Under the pieces are notes generated by a model, which worked only from the letters and a program-made list of their open reading frames with translations, made no database searches and was not told the DNA's origin. 64,000 nucleotides of DNA, taken from DASVEE01 sp036380735. Its GTDB lineage: Bacteria > Acidobacteriota > Thermoanaerobaculia > Gp7-AA8. The DNA is taken from the NCBI GenBank assembly GCA_036380735.1, contig DASVEE010000043.1, forward strand, positions 62,001 through 126,000, written 5' to 3'. The position numbers and the translations under genes are program-made. This document shows positions 25,918 to 34,830 of the stretch, piece after piece; positions within the stretch are counted from its first letter, which is position 1, and each line of letters opens with the position of its first letter.

Positions 25918-25943
25918 CGATTCGTGAACGGCTGCACCGCGTG
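25918..25943. repeat. Right copy of the 22-25 bp inverted repeat
   Basis: Inverse complement of 24785-24809 with one extra base. It lies just after the LuxR-type gene, so the two copies bracket the hydrolase remnant and the regulator. Confidence 0.85.
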
Positions 25944-25956
25944 CGTGTCCGGGACA

Positions 25957-26071
25957 CGATGGGACGAATAGGACCTATGGGACAAATAGGACGAATGGGG
26001 TCTCCGCGATGCGCGCCGCGCATAGGTCCCATAGGTCCTATTTGTCCCATACGTCCCATTCGTCCTATCGT
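25957..26071. repeat. 9-bp-period inverted array between convergent genes
   Basis: Five left units, a GC-rich loop (TCTCCGCGATGCGCGCCGCGC) and six right units ending in CGTC. It is an almost uninterrupted stem. Confidence 0.9.
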
Positions 26072-26080
26072 CTTCTGCCC

Positions 26081-26674
26081 CTACATTCCTTCCAGCTCCG
26101 CCACCCCATCCGCCAGCCCCGGGCCCAGCCAGGTGTACGGGGCGATCTGGCGCAGTCCGGCTCCGCGGAACAGCTTGCGGTACCAGCTGGCCGGGCGGCG
26201 CAGCAGCCCGTCCAGATCCCCCACGATGTCATCCTCGGCCGTCAGCACCTCGAGATAGGCCACGCCGTCGGTGGCGTTGGCGATCGTCTCCATGCCGGCG
26301 CGCAGCTCGCGGTTGGGGACGTAGTGCATCACGTCGGAGCACACCACGAGATCGAAGACGCCGAGGCGCAGGGAGGGGAGGTCGCCGAAGGTGGCTTTGC
26401 GGATGTTGCGCTCGCGCCCGAAGCGCTCGACGACGTAGTCGCTGGCGTCGAGCCCCGTGTACGAGAGGCGGGGCCGCAGCTCGCGCAGGTGCGGCAGCCA
26501 CGCGCCTTCGCCGCAGCCGACGTCGAGCACGGTGCGGATGGGGCGGTGGAGGAAGTATTCGGCCGCGGCGACCGCCAGCGTCACCTTCCGCCGCACTTCC
26601 CCCTCGGTGTTCACGCGGCTGTTCCGCGAGCGGTACCACTTGTCGAAATAGGCGCGGTCGTACTGCTTGGTCAT
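26081..26674 (-). CDS. Class I SAM-dependent methyltransferase
   Basis: The 197-residue cytosolic methyltransferase has motif I VLDVGCGEGAWLPHL, the acidic end of strand 2 (YTGLDASDY), motif II/III region GDLPSL, and the strand-4 motif FDLVVCSDVMHYV, all in the usual Rossmann order. The N-terminus YDRAYFDKWYRS is like the MT11/MT12 small-molecule methyltransferases. Substrate is not predictable. It is convergent with the LuxR-type regulator and upstream of a large secreted-protein gene on the same strand. Confidence 0.88.
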   Translation of the reverse strand: MTKQYDRAYFDKWYRSRNSRVNTEGEVRRKVTLAVAAAEYFLHRPIRTVLDVGCGEGAWLPHLRELRPRLSYTGLDASDYVVERFGRERNIRKATFGDLPSLRLGVFDLVVCSDVMHYVPNRELRAGMETIANATDGVAYLEVLTAEDDIVGDLDGLLRRPASWYRKLFRGAGLRQIAPYTWLGPGLADGVAELEGM

Positions 26675-26717
26675 CGGTTGCGCATCGTACGACGGGACGG
26701 ACTTGGTGCGCAGCGCG

Positions 26718-29657
26718 TCATGGGCGGCTCCGGCCGGCGGCGCGCCGCCGGTCCGGCTGCACGATTGCTTCGACGGTGAGCTCCACGCGGCCGCCGCTGA
26801 AGCCGGCCGGGGTGGCGGCGATCGTCACTTTTCCGGCGCCGCGTACCTCCACGGGCAGTGACACGGTCGACACGCCCGCGGGGATCTCGACGACAGAGGG
26901 AAGGGCAAGGATCTGGCGGTCGCTCGACGTGAGCGTGAAGCGTACGGCTTCGCTGCGCAACGCGGTCGCCACCGTCAGCGTTGCGGTCCGTCCGGCGACC
27001 AGTTGCTGTCCGCTGAGCGCGATGGCGAAATCCTCCACCGGGGCGATGGCGAAGCGGAGCGCATCATTGGAGGGATCGGCGTCGGATTCTCCGCTCATGA
27101 CCTGGACAGTGAGGGCGTCCGAGCGGCGGCAGGACACCTGCTCTCTCGAGCCGCCAGGCAGCACGGAAAAGGGCGACGAGCACGCGTACCCGTCGTCCAG
27201 CGTCCTGATGGCCGCCGCGGCATTGGGTCCGTGGTTGAAGATGTCGAGCCGCGGCGAGCCGTTCCGGAACCCGGCGAAGCGGAGCTCGAGGTCGACGCGT
27301 CGCGACGGCTCGACGATGTGCACGACCGCACGCCGCTGGATCACATCGACTCCGTTTTCGTCGCGCAGAACGATCACGAGAGTCTCCGTCCCTTCGACGC
27401 GATCGTCCGCGGCGATCGGAACGTCGACGAATTTTTCGGTTTCACCCGGCTCGAACGTGACCGTGCCGGAGAGCGCGGTGAAATCGTCCGCCTCGGCGAG
27501 CCCGCCAATGACTTCGTAGCCGACACTCACGCGGCGGTACGACGGCACATCGAGCGTCACAGCGACGCGCGCCATCCCCGCGTCCTCCACGACGGTCGTG
27601 TTGTGCGCGGTGACGAGCGGTTGCTCGAATCGCGACGACCACAATTCATGGCCGACGTCATTCCGTGAGGCGGCGAGATAAAGGCGGCGGCCCGAGCTGA
27701 CGACCTCGTGGGGCGTAAGATCCGCGACCATCCGCGTCCCCTCAGGCGTGCCATCCGTCGCCCAGAGCCCCGCTTCTTCCTGCACGAAAAGGGAGAGTTC
27801 GCCGACCGTGCCGACGAACTGTCCGTAGCCACTGCGCAGCAGCGTTCGTGTGCCCGCCTCGGCGCCATCGCTTCCCCACAGCTCGTACATACCATCGCGG
27901 ATGGTGAAGGCGACGAGGCGATCGCCGGCGCTGCTGAGCTCCACGTCGCCGGAGGTTTCGATCCATGGCCCGTCCGGCAGACGGAGCCGGTTCTGCTCGT
28001 AGTCGAGGATGAACACGCGGCTGCCCGCGGCGTGCAGCCTCACCGGCGTATCTCCCCCGGGTCCCGGCGGCAACGCCAGCACCCTCTCCAACGATTCGGC
28101 GGTGCCGGCGGTGCGCCACACGCCGTCATACGTGGTGAACCACAACACACCATCGACAACGATTGGAAGGGCCCAGCTATTACCAATGAGCGTGCGGGGT
28201 TTTCCAGTCTCCGGATCGATCGACCAGATCGCATTCACGCCGGCCCCGATCAGGTGCGGCCCCAACTGGTAGTACTTACCGTCCCACCATTCCGGCACCG
28301 TCTTCGTCTCGCCGGTGGCCAGGTCGACGAGTGTCGTCACGCCGCCGCGCCTGTAGACGAGCCGTTCCCCCGGCAGATGCGTGATTCTCGTGTTGTAGGA
28401 GTCGGTGGCCACCACCTTCGTGCCGGCCCGGGTGCCGTCGGTCTGCCAGTAGGCTCGCAGCGTGGTGAAGATCGCCCACCGCCCATTCGTTCTGAGTTGG
28501 ACGCCTTCCTCGGCCACGAGCTCGTACGTCCCTTCCGGCGTACCGTCGCTGCGCCAGACGGTTCTCACGCCCGGACGGTCGCCCTCCGCCGTGAAGCAGA
28601 TCGCTTCGCCGCACGGCACGAGCTCGCGCGGGAAGGCGTCGCCGTTCGTCTCTGGTGCGAGGTTGGCGAGCAGACGCGCCGACGTCCCTTCGGTGATGTG
28701 CGGCTCGGCGCCGCTGGTGCCCGCGGCGGTGAACACGAGCCGGCCGTCGAACGCGTAGCCACCCGTCACCCATCCCCGGTCGATGCCGTCGATCCGGTCG
28801 ATCGCGGTACCGTCGGTGCGCCAGACGTCGTCCTCCTTCTTGCGTTGGTACCAGGCGAAGTTGCCGTCCGACGGTCCGAGGAACACGGGATCGCGGGTCA
28901 GGACCCGATCCGTCGTGCCGTCGCTCGTCCAGAGCTGGTCCGCGCAGGTGAAGACGACGCCGCGCGCGACGGGCCGGAGCTCCTCGACGCTGCAGTTGCG
29001 GTCCTGCGCGCCCACGCGCGTCAGGCCGAAGTTTCCGGCGACGTACAGCCCGGATCGCGCGCCGGCGAAAAGTCTGCCGTTGGACCATGCAAGGGAACGG
29101 ACGTCGAGCCTGCCCACGTCGAGCACCCGTTCCACGGTGATGCCGTCGGTCCGGTAGATCCCGTTCGCACCAAGAATGAAGAAGAAATCGCCGGCGGCGG
29201 CGGAGGTCACGAACTGACTGGCGAGCGGCAGGGCGGTGTGGTCGAAACTCCGCACGGTGAGCCCATCGGTGCTGTAGAGCCGCGTCGTCTTGCCGTCGTA
29301 TGCGGCGATGAGTGCGCGCCCATTCACCCGGCCGATGAAATCTACCGAGTAGTTCTCCTCGAAGCGGTGCAGGAGCGTGCCATCGGTTCGAGCGAGCTCG
29401 TAAATCTCGCGGTTCAGCTGCAGGAACAACGGCGTGTCGCCGGCGGCACCGATGCTCCGCGCGGTTCCGACGCGCTCGACCTTCCCGTCGGCGAGACGGA
29501 TGCGCTCGACCGCGAAGACCCGGAGGTACCAGACGTGGCCGTCGAGGACGAGATAGTCCGACGCCCCTGACCCACGACGGCCCGCCTCCGGATTGGTGTT
29601 GATGTCCTTCACCAGCTCAGGTGAAGAGAGCAGTACCGCCAGCAGCAGCCATTTCAT
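26718..29657 (-). CDS. Large secreted propeller-like protein with Calx-beta domain
   Basis: The 979-residue exported protein has a signal peptide (MKWLLLAVLLSS). Over about residues 90-680 there are many blades carrying the WxTDGTxxGT pattern (LWTSDGTTDRV, VWRTDGTAI, VWRSDGTPEGT, YWQTDGTRAGT, LWGSDGAEAGTR, LWATDGTPEGTR), a repeat found in surface proteins of Bacteroidetes, Myxococcota and Acidobacteria. A Calx-beta domain follows (VVEDAGMARVAVTLD to EGTETLVIVL), then two immunoglobulin-like segments. It is likely a cell-surface or secreted structural/adhesive protein. No catalytic motif is seen. Confidence 0.82.
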   Translation of the reverse strand: MKWLLLAVLLSSPELVKDINTNPEAGRRGSGASDYLVLDGHVWYLRVFAVERIRLADGKVERVGTARSIGAAGDTPLFLQLNREIYELARTDGTLLHRFEENYSVDFIGRVNGRALIAAYDGKTTRLYSTDGLTVRSFDHTALPLASQFVTSAAAGDFFFILGANGIYRTDGITVERVLDVGRLDVRSLAWSNGRLFAGARSGLYVAGNFGLTRVGAQDRNCSVEELRPVARGVVFTCADQLWTSDGTTDRVLTRDPVFLGPSDGNFAWYQRKKEDDVWRTDGTAIDRIDGIDRGWVTGGYAFDGRLVFTAAGTSGAEPHITEGTSARLLANLAPETNGDAFPRELVPCGEAICFTAEGDRPGVRTVWRSDGTPEGTYELVAEEGVQLRTNGRWAIFTTLRAYWQTDGTRAGTKVVATDSYNTRITHLPGERLVYRRGGVTTLVDLATGETKTVPEWWDGKYYQLGPHLIGAGVNAIWSIDPETGKPRTLIGNSWALPIVVDGVLWFTTYDGVWRTAGTAESLERVLALPPGPGGDTPVRLHAAGSRVFILDYEQNRLRLPDGPWIETSGDVELSSAGDRLVAFTIRDGMYELWGSDGAEAGTRTLLRSGYGQFVGTVGELSLFVQEEAGLWATDGTPEGTRMVADLTPHEVVSSGRRLYLAASRNDVGHELWSSRFEQPLVTAHNTTVVEDAGMARVAVTLDVPSYRRVSVGYEVIGGLAEADDFTALSGTVTFEPGETEKFVDVPIAADDRVEGTETLVIVLRDENGVDVIQRRAVVHIVEPSRRVDLELRFAGFRNGSPRLDIFNHGPNAAAAIRTLDDGYACSSPFSVLPGGSREQVSCRRSDALTVQVMSGESDADPSNDALRFAIAPVEDFAIALSGQQLVAGRTATLTVATALRSEAVRFTLTSSDRQILALPSVVEIPAGVSTVSLPVEVRGAGKVTIAATPAGFSGGRVELTVEAIVQPDRRRAAGRSRP

Positions 29658-29671
29658 GCTGCTACAGCATA

Positions 29672-30019
29672 TCAGCTTTCCGTTTCGTGCGGTCTCTCAC
29701 CGATCCCCAGCTTGCGTAACCAGGCGCAGAGGCGGGGGAGCTTCGGCTCGGCTTTGGCCATGACCTTCACGGCGAACTTGCTCTGGGGAAAGAGGACGAG
29801 CACCGCGAGGAGCATGAAGACCCATCCCTGCATGATCGGCACGAAGGCTCCGATGATGCCGAGCAGGACGAAGACGATGCCTAAAACCATGCGCAGCAGG
29901 AACATACGGGAAACGATTGTAATCGACGGGATCCCCCGCGCCCGCCACATCACGGCAACGATCGGCACGAGGATCACGACGGCGATGGAAATGGCGACGA
30001 TCCAGCGAAAGCGGGTCAT
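29672..30019 (-). CDS. Small PGPGW-like membrane protein
   Basis: This 115-residue protein has two or three membrane helices: residues 5-24 (IVAISIAVVILVPIVAVMW), and a hairpin around 45-80 (GIVFVLLGIIGAFVPIMQGWVFMLLAVLVLF) with a PIMQGW turn like the PGPGW/PIPQGW family. A basic tail follows (KVMAKAEPKLPRLCAWLRKLG). The frame stays open upstream through the 21-bp minisatellite, but ATG 30019 gives the sensible protein. Function unknown. The stop lies 14 bases from the start of the secreted-protein gene. Confidence 0.75.
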   Translation of the reverse strand: MTRFRWIVAISIAVVILVPIVAVMWRARGIPSITIVSRMFLLRMVLGIVFVLLGIIGAFVPIMQGWVFMLLAVLVLFPQSKFAVKVMAKAEPKLPRLCAWLRKLGIGERPHETES

Positions 30020-30074
30020 GCGGTAGCAAGGATAGGCCCAGGGCCAGAAGCCGAAGCAGTGAACGGCTTCCACG

Positions 30075-30330
30075 ATGCCATTCACGGCTTGCGCGATGCC
30101 ATCATGGGTCACGCGATGCCATTCATGGGTCACGCGATGCCATTCATGGGTCGCGCGATGCCATTCATGGGTCACGCGATGCCATTCATGGGTCGCGCGA
30201 TGCCATTCATGGGTCACGCGATGCCATTCATGGGTCACGCGATGCCATTCATGGGTCACGCGATGCCATTCATGGCTTGCGCATGCCATTCATGGCTTAC
30301 GCGAAGCCATTCACGGCTTACGCGTGCCAT
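30075..30330. repeat. 21-bp minisatellite, about 11 units
   Basis: Units read CATGGGTCACGCGATGCCATT with single substitutions (GTCGCGCGATG); the outer ones decay to CATGGCTTGCG and CACGGCTTACGC. Being 21 bp, the array is open in several frames: MPFMGHA on plus, THEWHRV on minus. It lies upstream of the small membrane-protein gene and after the TonB-receptor terminator. Confidence 0.92.
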
Positions 30331-30353
30331 TCATGACCGCCCTCCGGCGCCCC

Positions 30354-30389
30354 AAAAACAAAGGACGGGCACCTTGCGGTGCCCGTCCT
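30354..30389 (-). terminator. Intrinsic terminator of the TonB-dependent receptor gene
   Basis: AGGACGGGCACC at 30362-30373 pairs perfectly with GGTGCCCGTCCT at 30378-30389 around a four-base loop. Read on the minus strand it is followed by TTTGTTTTT (30361-30354). It lies 18 bases after the receptor stop codon. Confidence 0.9.
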
Positions 30390-30406
30390 CCGGAAAAGCT
30401 GCGGGA

Positions 30407-33370
30407 TTAGAAGTCGTACCGCACGGCCAACTGCCAGGTGCGCGGCTGGGTGGTCACGGTGTCGGCGATGCCGAAGTTCGCGTTCGGTGTCTGCGCCGAG
30501 CCCCAGATCTGGTTGTTGCCGGAGATCGTGCGGTTCGCGCTGTTGCCGCAGTTGAAGCACTCGCCGAACAGGGTCAGCTCGCCGGGGCCGAAGCCGAAGC
30601 CTTTGCTCAGGCGGAGGCTGACGTCGGAGAAGTCGGGCTGGCGGAAGCTGTTGCGCTCGAAGTGCTCGCCGGCGATGGTCGGGCGGTCGTTGTTGATGGT
30701 GTCGTTGTTGCCGAAGCGGCGGTCGTCGCCGATCGTCGGGCTGAAGCCCTGGCCGCTGGCGTAGCGGTACGAGCCGCTGAAGCCGATGCCCCACCACGGC
30801 GTGTCCCACGTGAAGTTGAGGTTCGTGCGCCAGCGCTGGTCGCGATCCGAATATCCCCAGCTATTCGCCAGGTCGTACACGTCTTCTCCCTGGATGCCGG
30901 AGAAGTTGCGCTCGTTCGAGTCGTCGTCCTTGTCGTGCGAGTACGTGACGTTGGCGTAGGCGCGGAAGCCCTGCGCGAAGCGCCGGCGGAACGTGGCGGT
31001 GATGGCGCTGTACTCCGAGCGCGAGTCCGAGGTGTACATCTTCACGCTGCCGTAGGCGGAGTTCGGACGCGTGGCGGAGTACAGCGGCCGGCCGTTCGGC
31101 GCCGTCATGATGTTGCCGGCGGCGTCGCGGGCGTACTGGATGTTGAGCTCCGTCAGCCGCTCGAGGTTTTCGGTCTCGGCGTAGGTGAATTCGACGCCGA
31201 TCGCGGTCTCGGCCACGAGCTCGTGCTCGTAGCCGGCGGTGAAGCGGTCGGTGCGCGGATTGGTGAAGTTGGGGTCGATGACGGTGATGCCGGGCGCGGC
31301 CACGGTCGTCAGTTTGGTGAAGTCGATGCGCTCGACGCCCACGGGATCCCACGCGCCGCGGCAGTTGTCGGCGGCGCTGCCCCACGACGGGGCGAGGTTG
31401 TCCGTCGGGCAGCGGCCGGCGCTCTGGATGTTGTACTGCGTGCCGCGCAGACCGTTCGCGCTGAAGAGCTGCGCGAAGAGCAGCGCCGGCGTGCGGCTCC
31501 AGAAGCGGCCGACGGTCGCGCGGGCGACGCCTTTCGCGGAAGGCGACCACGTCACGCCGAGGCGCGGCGAGAGCTGGTTGTCGACGTCGGGGATCGTCGT
31601 GTTCAGCTTGTAGGTGCCGTTGGTGTTGCGGTCGTTCGGATTGAGGACCGGGTCATCGGGGTTGTCGAGCCGCTCCCAGCGCACGCCGGCCTGCAGCGTG
31701 AGCTTCGGCGTGACGTACCACTGGTCCTGGAGGAAGAGCGACGCTTCCTTCTGCCCGAAGCTGACGCCGCCCGCTTCCTCGGAAGTCAGGCCGCCGAGGC
31801 CGCCGAACTGGCGGTATTCGTCCCACTTGCCGGCGAGGAGCTTCGCTTTCGCTTCGACGAAGTTCGTGCCGCGGAAGATGAAGACTCCGCGCCAGTTGCC
31901 GCGGAAGACCTGCTCGACCGAGGTGTCGTTGTAGTCGCCGCCAGCCTTGATGACGTGGTTCTTCCAGAGGTAGGAGACGGTGTCGGTGAAGGCGACGCGG
32001 TCGACCGTGGAGGTGATGGGGAGGAACGAGACGCCGCCGTAGGTGAACGTGCCCACCTGGATTTCCGGCAGGTCGGCGTTCTTCGCCTGGCGCGGCGTGT
32101 ACTCGTCGACGTACGTCGCGTTGAAGTCGTTGAGGAGGTTGCCGCCGAAGGTGCCGGACCAGGAGCCAACGTACGTGCGCGAGTCCATCTCCTCGATGCC
32201 GTTCGTGTTGGACGTGCGGCTGGCGGAGCTCGACGTGCCGTTCACGCCCTCATAGGTCGTGTAGTTCGCGCGCGTCATGAGACGGTGCGACGGCGTGGCC
32301 TGGAAGTCGAGGCGGCCGAAGATCACGCGTCCGTCGTTCGTCTGGACGTATGCCGGATCGGAGGCGAGCACCGGATAGCGCGCGGCGATGTCGGCGTCGA
32401 GCACGATCGGGTTGATGGAGATGGTCTGGTTCTGCGCCTGCTGGTCGTAGGAGCCGAAGAAGAAGAGCCGGTCGCGCAGGATCGGACCGCCGATCGAGCC
32501 GCCGTACTGCTTCTTGTCCTGGTCGGCCGGCTTGCGGCCGTCGGCGAAGTCGGAGATCAGGCTCTGCGGCTGGTTGTAATAGAAGGCGGAGCCGTGCAGG
32601 TTGTTGGTGCCGCTCTTCGTGATGACGTTGACGAAGCCGCCGCCGCTGCGGCCGAATTCGACCGACGCGCCGTTCGTGATGATGGTGAATTCCTTCACCG
32701 ATTCCTGCGAGATGGAAAGCGGCGCGCGCCCTTCCGCCGTGCCGCTGGTGCCGCCGAAGAAGGGGTTGTTGTAGTCGACGCCATCGACCGTCACGTTCGT
32801 GTTGATGCCGCGCTGGCCGGAGATCGAGAGGTTGCCGCGCTCGCGGTCCTTGCGCGTCTCCGGCGTGAGGAGCACGAGGTCGATGAAGTTACGGCCGTTG
32901 ATCGGCAGGTCCTTGATCTGCTCCGTGTCGATCGTGGTCGAGGCCTGCGTCTTCGTGACCTCGACGATCGGCGCGGAGCTCGTGATCGTGATGGTCTCGC
33001 TGACGGAGGAGAGGCCGAGCGCGAAGTCGATCGTCGGCACGGAGCCGAGCTTCACGGCGACGTTGTTCCGCTGCGCGCTGTTGAAGCCGGAGAGCGACGC
33101 CGTCACCGTGTAGGTGCCGGTCGGCAGGTTGAGCAGGCGGTACGCGCCCCTTTCGTCCGTGACTCCGGTGATGACGAGACCTGTTTCGTTGTTCTTCGCT
33201 TCGACCGTGACGCCCGGCAATGCGGCGCCACTCGTATCCTCGACGACGCCGGAGATGCGGCTCGTCGTGACGTCGATCTGCGCCATGGCCACGACGCTCA
33301 TGGCGAGCGTCAGACACAGCGCTGCTGCTGCGGCCCCGAACCTGCGGAGCGCACGACGGACTTTAGACAT
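30407..33370 (-). CDS. TonB-dependent outer-membrane receptor with carboxypeptidase-regulatory-like domain
   Basis: This 987-residue protein starts at ATG 33370 behind AGGAGG. A signal peptide (to AMAQ) is followed by a carboxypeptidase-regulatory-like beta-sandwich (RISGVVEDTSGAALPGVTVEAKN, then TGTYTVTASLSGF). The plug domain follows (EQIKDLPINGRNFIDLVLLTPE, TVDGVDYNNPFFGG, FVNVITKSGTNNLHGSAFYY) and then a 22-strand barrel, ending in the aromatic QLAVRYDF. This Oar-like architecture is a hallmark of Acidobacteria. It would move large substrates such as oligosaccharides, peptides or chelates using TonB energy. No clear TonB box is seen. It has its own terminator, so it is probably monocistronic. 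Confidence 0.93.
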   Translation of the reverse strand: MSKVRRALRRFGAAAAALCLTLAMSVVAMAQIDVTTSRISGVVEDTSGAALPGVTVEAKNNETGLVITGVTDERGAYRLLNLPTGTYTVTASLSGFNSAQRNNVAVKLGSVPTIDFALGLSSVSETITITSSAPIVEVTKTQASTTIDTEQIKDLPINGRNFIDLVLLTPETRKDRERGNLSISGQRGINTNVTVDGVDYNNPFFGGTSGTAEGRAPLSISQESVKEFTIITNGASVEFGRSGGGFVNVITKSGTNNLHGSAFYYNQPQSLISDFADGRKPADQDKKQYGGSIGGPILRDRLFFFGSYDQQAQNQTISINPIVLDADIAARYPVLASDPAYVQTNDGRVIFGRLDFQATPSHRLMTRANYTTYEGVNGTSSSASRTSNTNGIEEMDSRTYVGSWSGTFGGNLLNDFNATYVDEYTPRQAKNADLPEIQVGTFTYGGVSFLPITSTVDRVAFTDTVSYLWKNHVIKAGGDYNDTSVEQVFRGNWRGVFIFRGTNFVEAKAKLLAGKWDEYRQFGGLGGLTSEEAGGVSFGQKEASLFLQDQWYVTPKLTLQAGVRWERLDNPDDPVLNPNDRNTNGTYKLNTTIPDVDNQLSPRLGVTWSPSAKGVARATVGRFWSRTPALLFAQLFSANGLRGTQYNIQSAGRCPTDNLAPSWGSAADNCRGAWDPVGVERIDFTKLTTVAAPGITVIDPNFTNPRTDRFTAGYEHELVAETAIGVEFTYAETENLERLTELNIQYARDAAGNIMTAPNGRPLYSATRPNSAYGSVKMYTSDSRSEYSAITATFRRRFAQGFRAYANVTYSHDKDDDSNERNFSGIQGEDVYDLANSWGYSDRDQRWRTNLNFTWDTPWWGIGFSGSYRYASGQGFSPTIGDDRRFGNNDTINNDRPTIAGEHFERNSFRQPDFSDVSLRLSKGFGFGPGELTLFGECFNCGNSANRTISGNNQIWGSAQTPNANFGIADTVTTQPRTWQLAVRYDF

Positions 33371-33463
33371 GGGTTTCCCTCCTGTTGCCAACGACGGCCA
33401 GCTTGGTTGTGTGCCGTGAATTGTAGGTGAAGGGAAGGAAAAAAGGCGGGATGAAACGGCGGA

Positions 33464-33789
33464 TCAGCGGGGGAAAACTTCGACGATTTCGCCGATCTGC
33501 ACAGAAGTGAGTGCGTTCTTGATCTTCGGCAGGATCGGCAACAGATCCTGCATGCGATTCCGCACGTTCACGATCACCACAGCACCAATGCCAATCCTGG
33601 AAAGGTTCTGCTGAAAACGGAGGCTTGATCCGCTGAAAAGATGACGGTGAAGCCGCGATCAACTGCGGCGCGGAGCAGCACGCCGTTGCGCAACCCCTTC
33701 AAACGCTCTCGACGAACGGTCGAGACGTCGAACTCTGGAAGGTACGGTGTGATCTGTTCCGGAATCGACTCGTCAATGAGCACACGCAA
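33464..33789 (-). pseudogene. DUF5615 PIN-like toxin, single-base frameshift
   Basis: The gene starts MRVLIDESIPEQITPYLPEFDV, with the conserved Asp near the N-terminus of PIN-like nucleases. It reads normally to FTVIFSADQ near 33627, then leaves frame and stops at 33574. The correct continuation, LRFQQNLSRIGIGAVVIV, then LLPILPKIKNAL and VQIGEIVEVFPR, is in another frame ending at TGA 33464. One extra A in CAAG (to CAAAGCCTC) would restore DQSLRFQQNL. It may be a real inactivating deletion, leaving an antitoxin without a toxin, or a homopolymer error. It overlaps the antitoxin gene by 17 bases. Confidence 0.82.
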
Positions 33790-33997
33790 ACGCGGCTACC
33801 GCCTCTCGAGCAATCTCCAGGGCGCCGATGGCCTGGTCGCGCGAAACCGTGGGAAAGGCTTCGAGGAACACTTCCAGCGAGTCACCTGCCTCGAGGTAGT
33901 CGAGAAGACTCTGAACGGGGACGCGCGTGCCTACAAAGACGGGCGTTCCACCCATGATCTCGGGATCGGCGTGAACGACGGCGCGTGGGTCGGTCAT
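33773..33997 (-). CDS. DUF433 antitoxin
   Basis: The 74-residue protein is a standard DUF433 antitoxin: ADPEIMGGTPVFVGTRVPVQSLLDYLEAGDSLEVFLEAFPTVSRDQAIGALEIA. The winged HTH-like DNA-binding fold is formed by this segment, and the C-terminus contacts the toxin. DUF433 genes normally sit directly upstream of DUF5615 PIN-like toxins, and this one overlaps such a gene by 17 bases. It would bind and repress its own promoter. The partner toxin appears frameshifted. Confidence 0.9.
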   Translation of the reverse strand: MTDPRAVVHADPEIMGGTPVFVGTRVPVQSLLDYLEAGDSLEVFLEAFPTVSRDQAIGALEIAREAVAAFACAH

Positions 33998-34025
33998 CCG
34001 ATCATCTTACTCCGCCCTTCGCCCG

Positions 34026-34238
34026 CTACGCCCGCTTCGGCAGGATGTCCCCGACGTACTCCGCGGGGATCATCTGAAAGTCGGTCACGCCGTACGTTCG
34101 GGCAAGCTCGTCCTGGGGGATGGTGTCGGCCAGGAGGAGGCCTTCGATCTCGCCGTCCTTGCCTTCGAGCTCCCAGCCGGTCCAGATCTCGGACTCGCTG
34201 TAGGGGCGAAGAGAAATCTTCTGAAGATAGCGGGCCAT
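34026..34238 (-). CDS. Small hypothetical protein, 70 residues
   Basis: ATG 34238 lies 15 bases after the stop of the helical protein gene. The product MARYLQKISLRPYSESEIWTG is acidic overall (ELEGKDGEIEGLLLADTIPQDELA), probably an alpha/beta fold, with no membrane segment or recognisable motif. A longer frame exists upstream but overlaps the previous gene entirely. Position as the last member of the PspA/AAA gene row suggests shared expression; function unknown. Confidence 0.65.
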   Translation of the reverse strand: MARYLQKISLRPYSESEIWTGWELEGKDGEIEGLLLADTIPQDELARTYGVTDFQMIPAEYVGDILPKRA

Positions 34239-34252
34239 CGCCGTTCCTCGAA

Positions 34253-34783
34253 TTACGTTGCGCGTCCTTTTCGACGCTGCTCGGGATACATGGTCGCAAA
34301 ATCCCTGAGCACTTCCATGACCTCGATCACGCCGTCCGGCACCGTTTTCAACCGCAGCCAGTACGAGCCAGGATCGAGCAGGCTGCGCAGCAGCTCCATC
34401 ATGTGGTTCAGCGAGACGTAGGTCTGCTGGTACATCTTCCCGGGCTCGCGCTCCTCGCGGTTGCGCAGGATCTTGCTGATGATTCGGGCGGCGAGGTAGT
34501 ACGGCGTCTGCAGCAGGTCGAACTCCTCCTGCGACATCCGCGGCCCCTTGGTGATGTGCTGCCGGTTCATCGTTCCCTGCAGGAACTCCAGCATGAAGAG
34601 GATCGCCGTCTTCGGCACCGGGCCGCACCTGCGCGTGTCGATGGCGCCGTTGAGGAAGAGCGTCAACGCGGCGAGCTGCTCGCTCGCGGGGTACTGCAGC
34701 TCGCGGATGCCGTACTTGCGGGCAATGGCGCGCTCGTCGAGCTCTTCGGGGACGGGGGCCTCGATGGTGAATTTGTCGTCCAC
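34253..34783 (-). CDS. Hypothetical all-helical protein, 176 residues
   Basis: A soluble, mostly helical protein (RAIARKYGIRELQYPASEQLAA, FMLEFLQGTMNRQHITKGPR, YLAARIISKILRNREERE, NHMMELLRSLLDPGSYWLRL). There is no signal peptide or catalytic motif that I recognise. The N-terminal phrase ARKYGI and a matching ARTYGV in the 70-residue neighbour are slightly alike, hinting at a related module. It sits between the V4R protein and the 70-residue protein in one direction with gaps of 47 and 14 bases. Confidence 0.72.
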   Translation of the reverse strand: MDDKFTIEAPVPEELDERAIARKYGIRELQYPASEQLAALTLFLNGAIDTRRCGPVPKTAILFMLEFLQGTMNRQHITKGPRMSQEEFDLLQTPYYLAARIISKILRNREEREPGKMYQQTYVSLNHMMELLRSLLDPGSYWLRLKTVPDGVIEVMEVLRDFATMYPEQRRKGRAT

Positions 34784-34830
34784 GGAAAGTGGTGAGGATA
34801 GCAGACCGCGAACGATGGGACGATCACGTC

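Noticed and set aside
27708..29570. A 620-codon plus-strand frame
   Set aside because: Antisense of the propeller/Calx-beta protein, which has a signal peptide and regular repeats.
30059..33430. A 1123-codon open frame on the plus strand
   Set aside because: It lies opposite the TonB-dependent receptor; its start is repeat DNA and its composition (Arg, Val, Ala, Asp) is what the antisense of a GC-rich gene gives.
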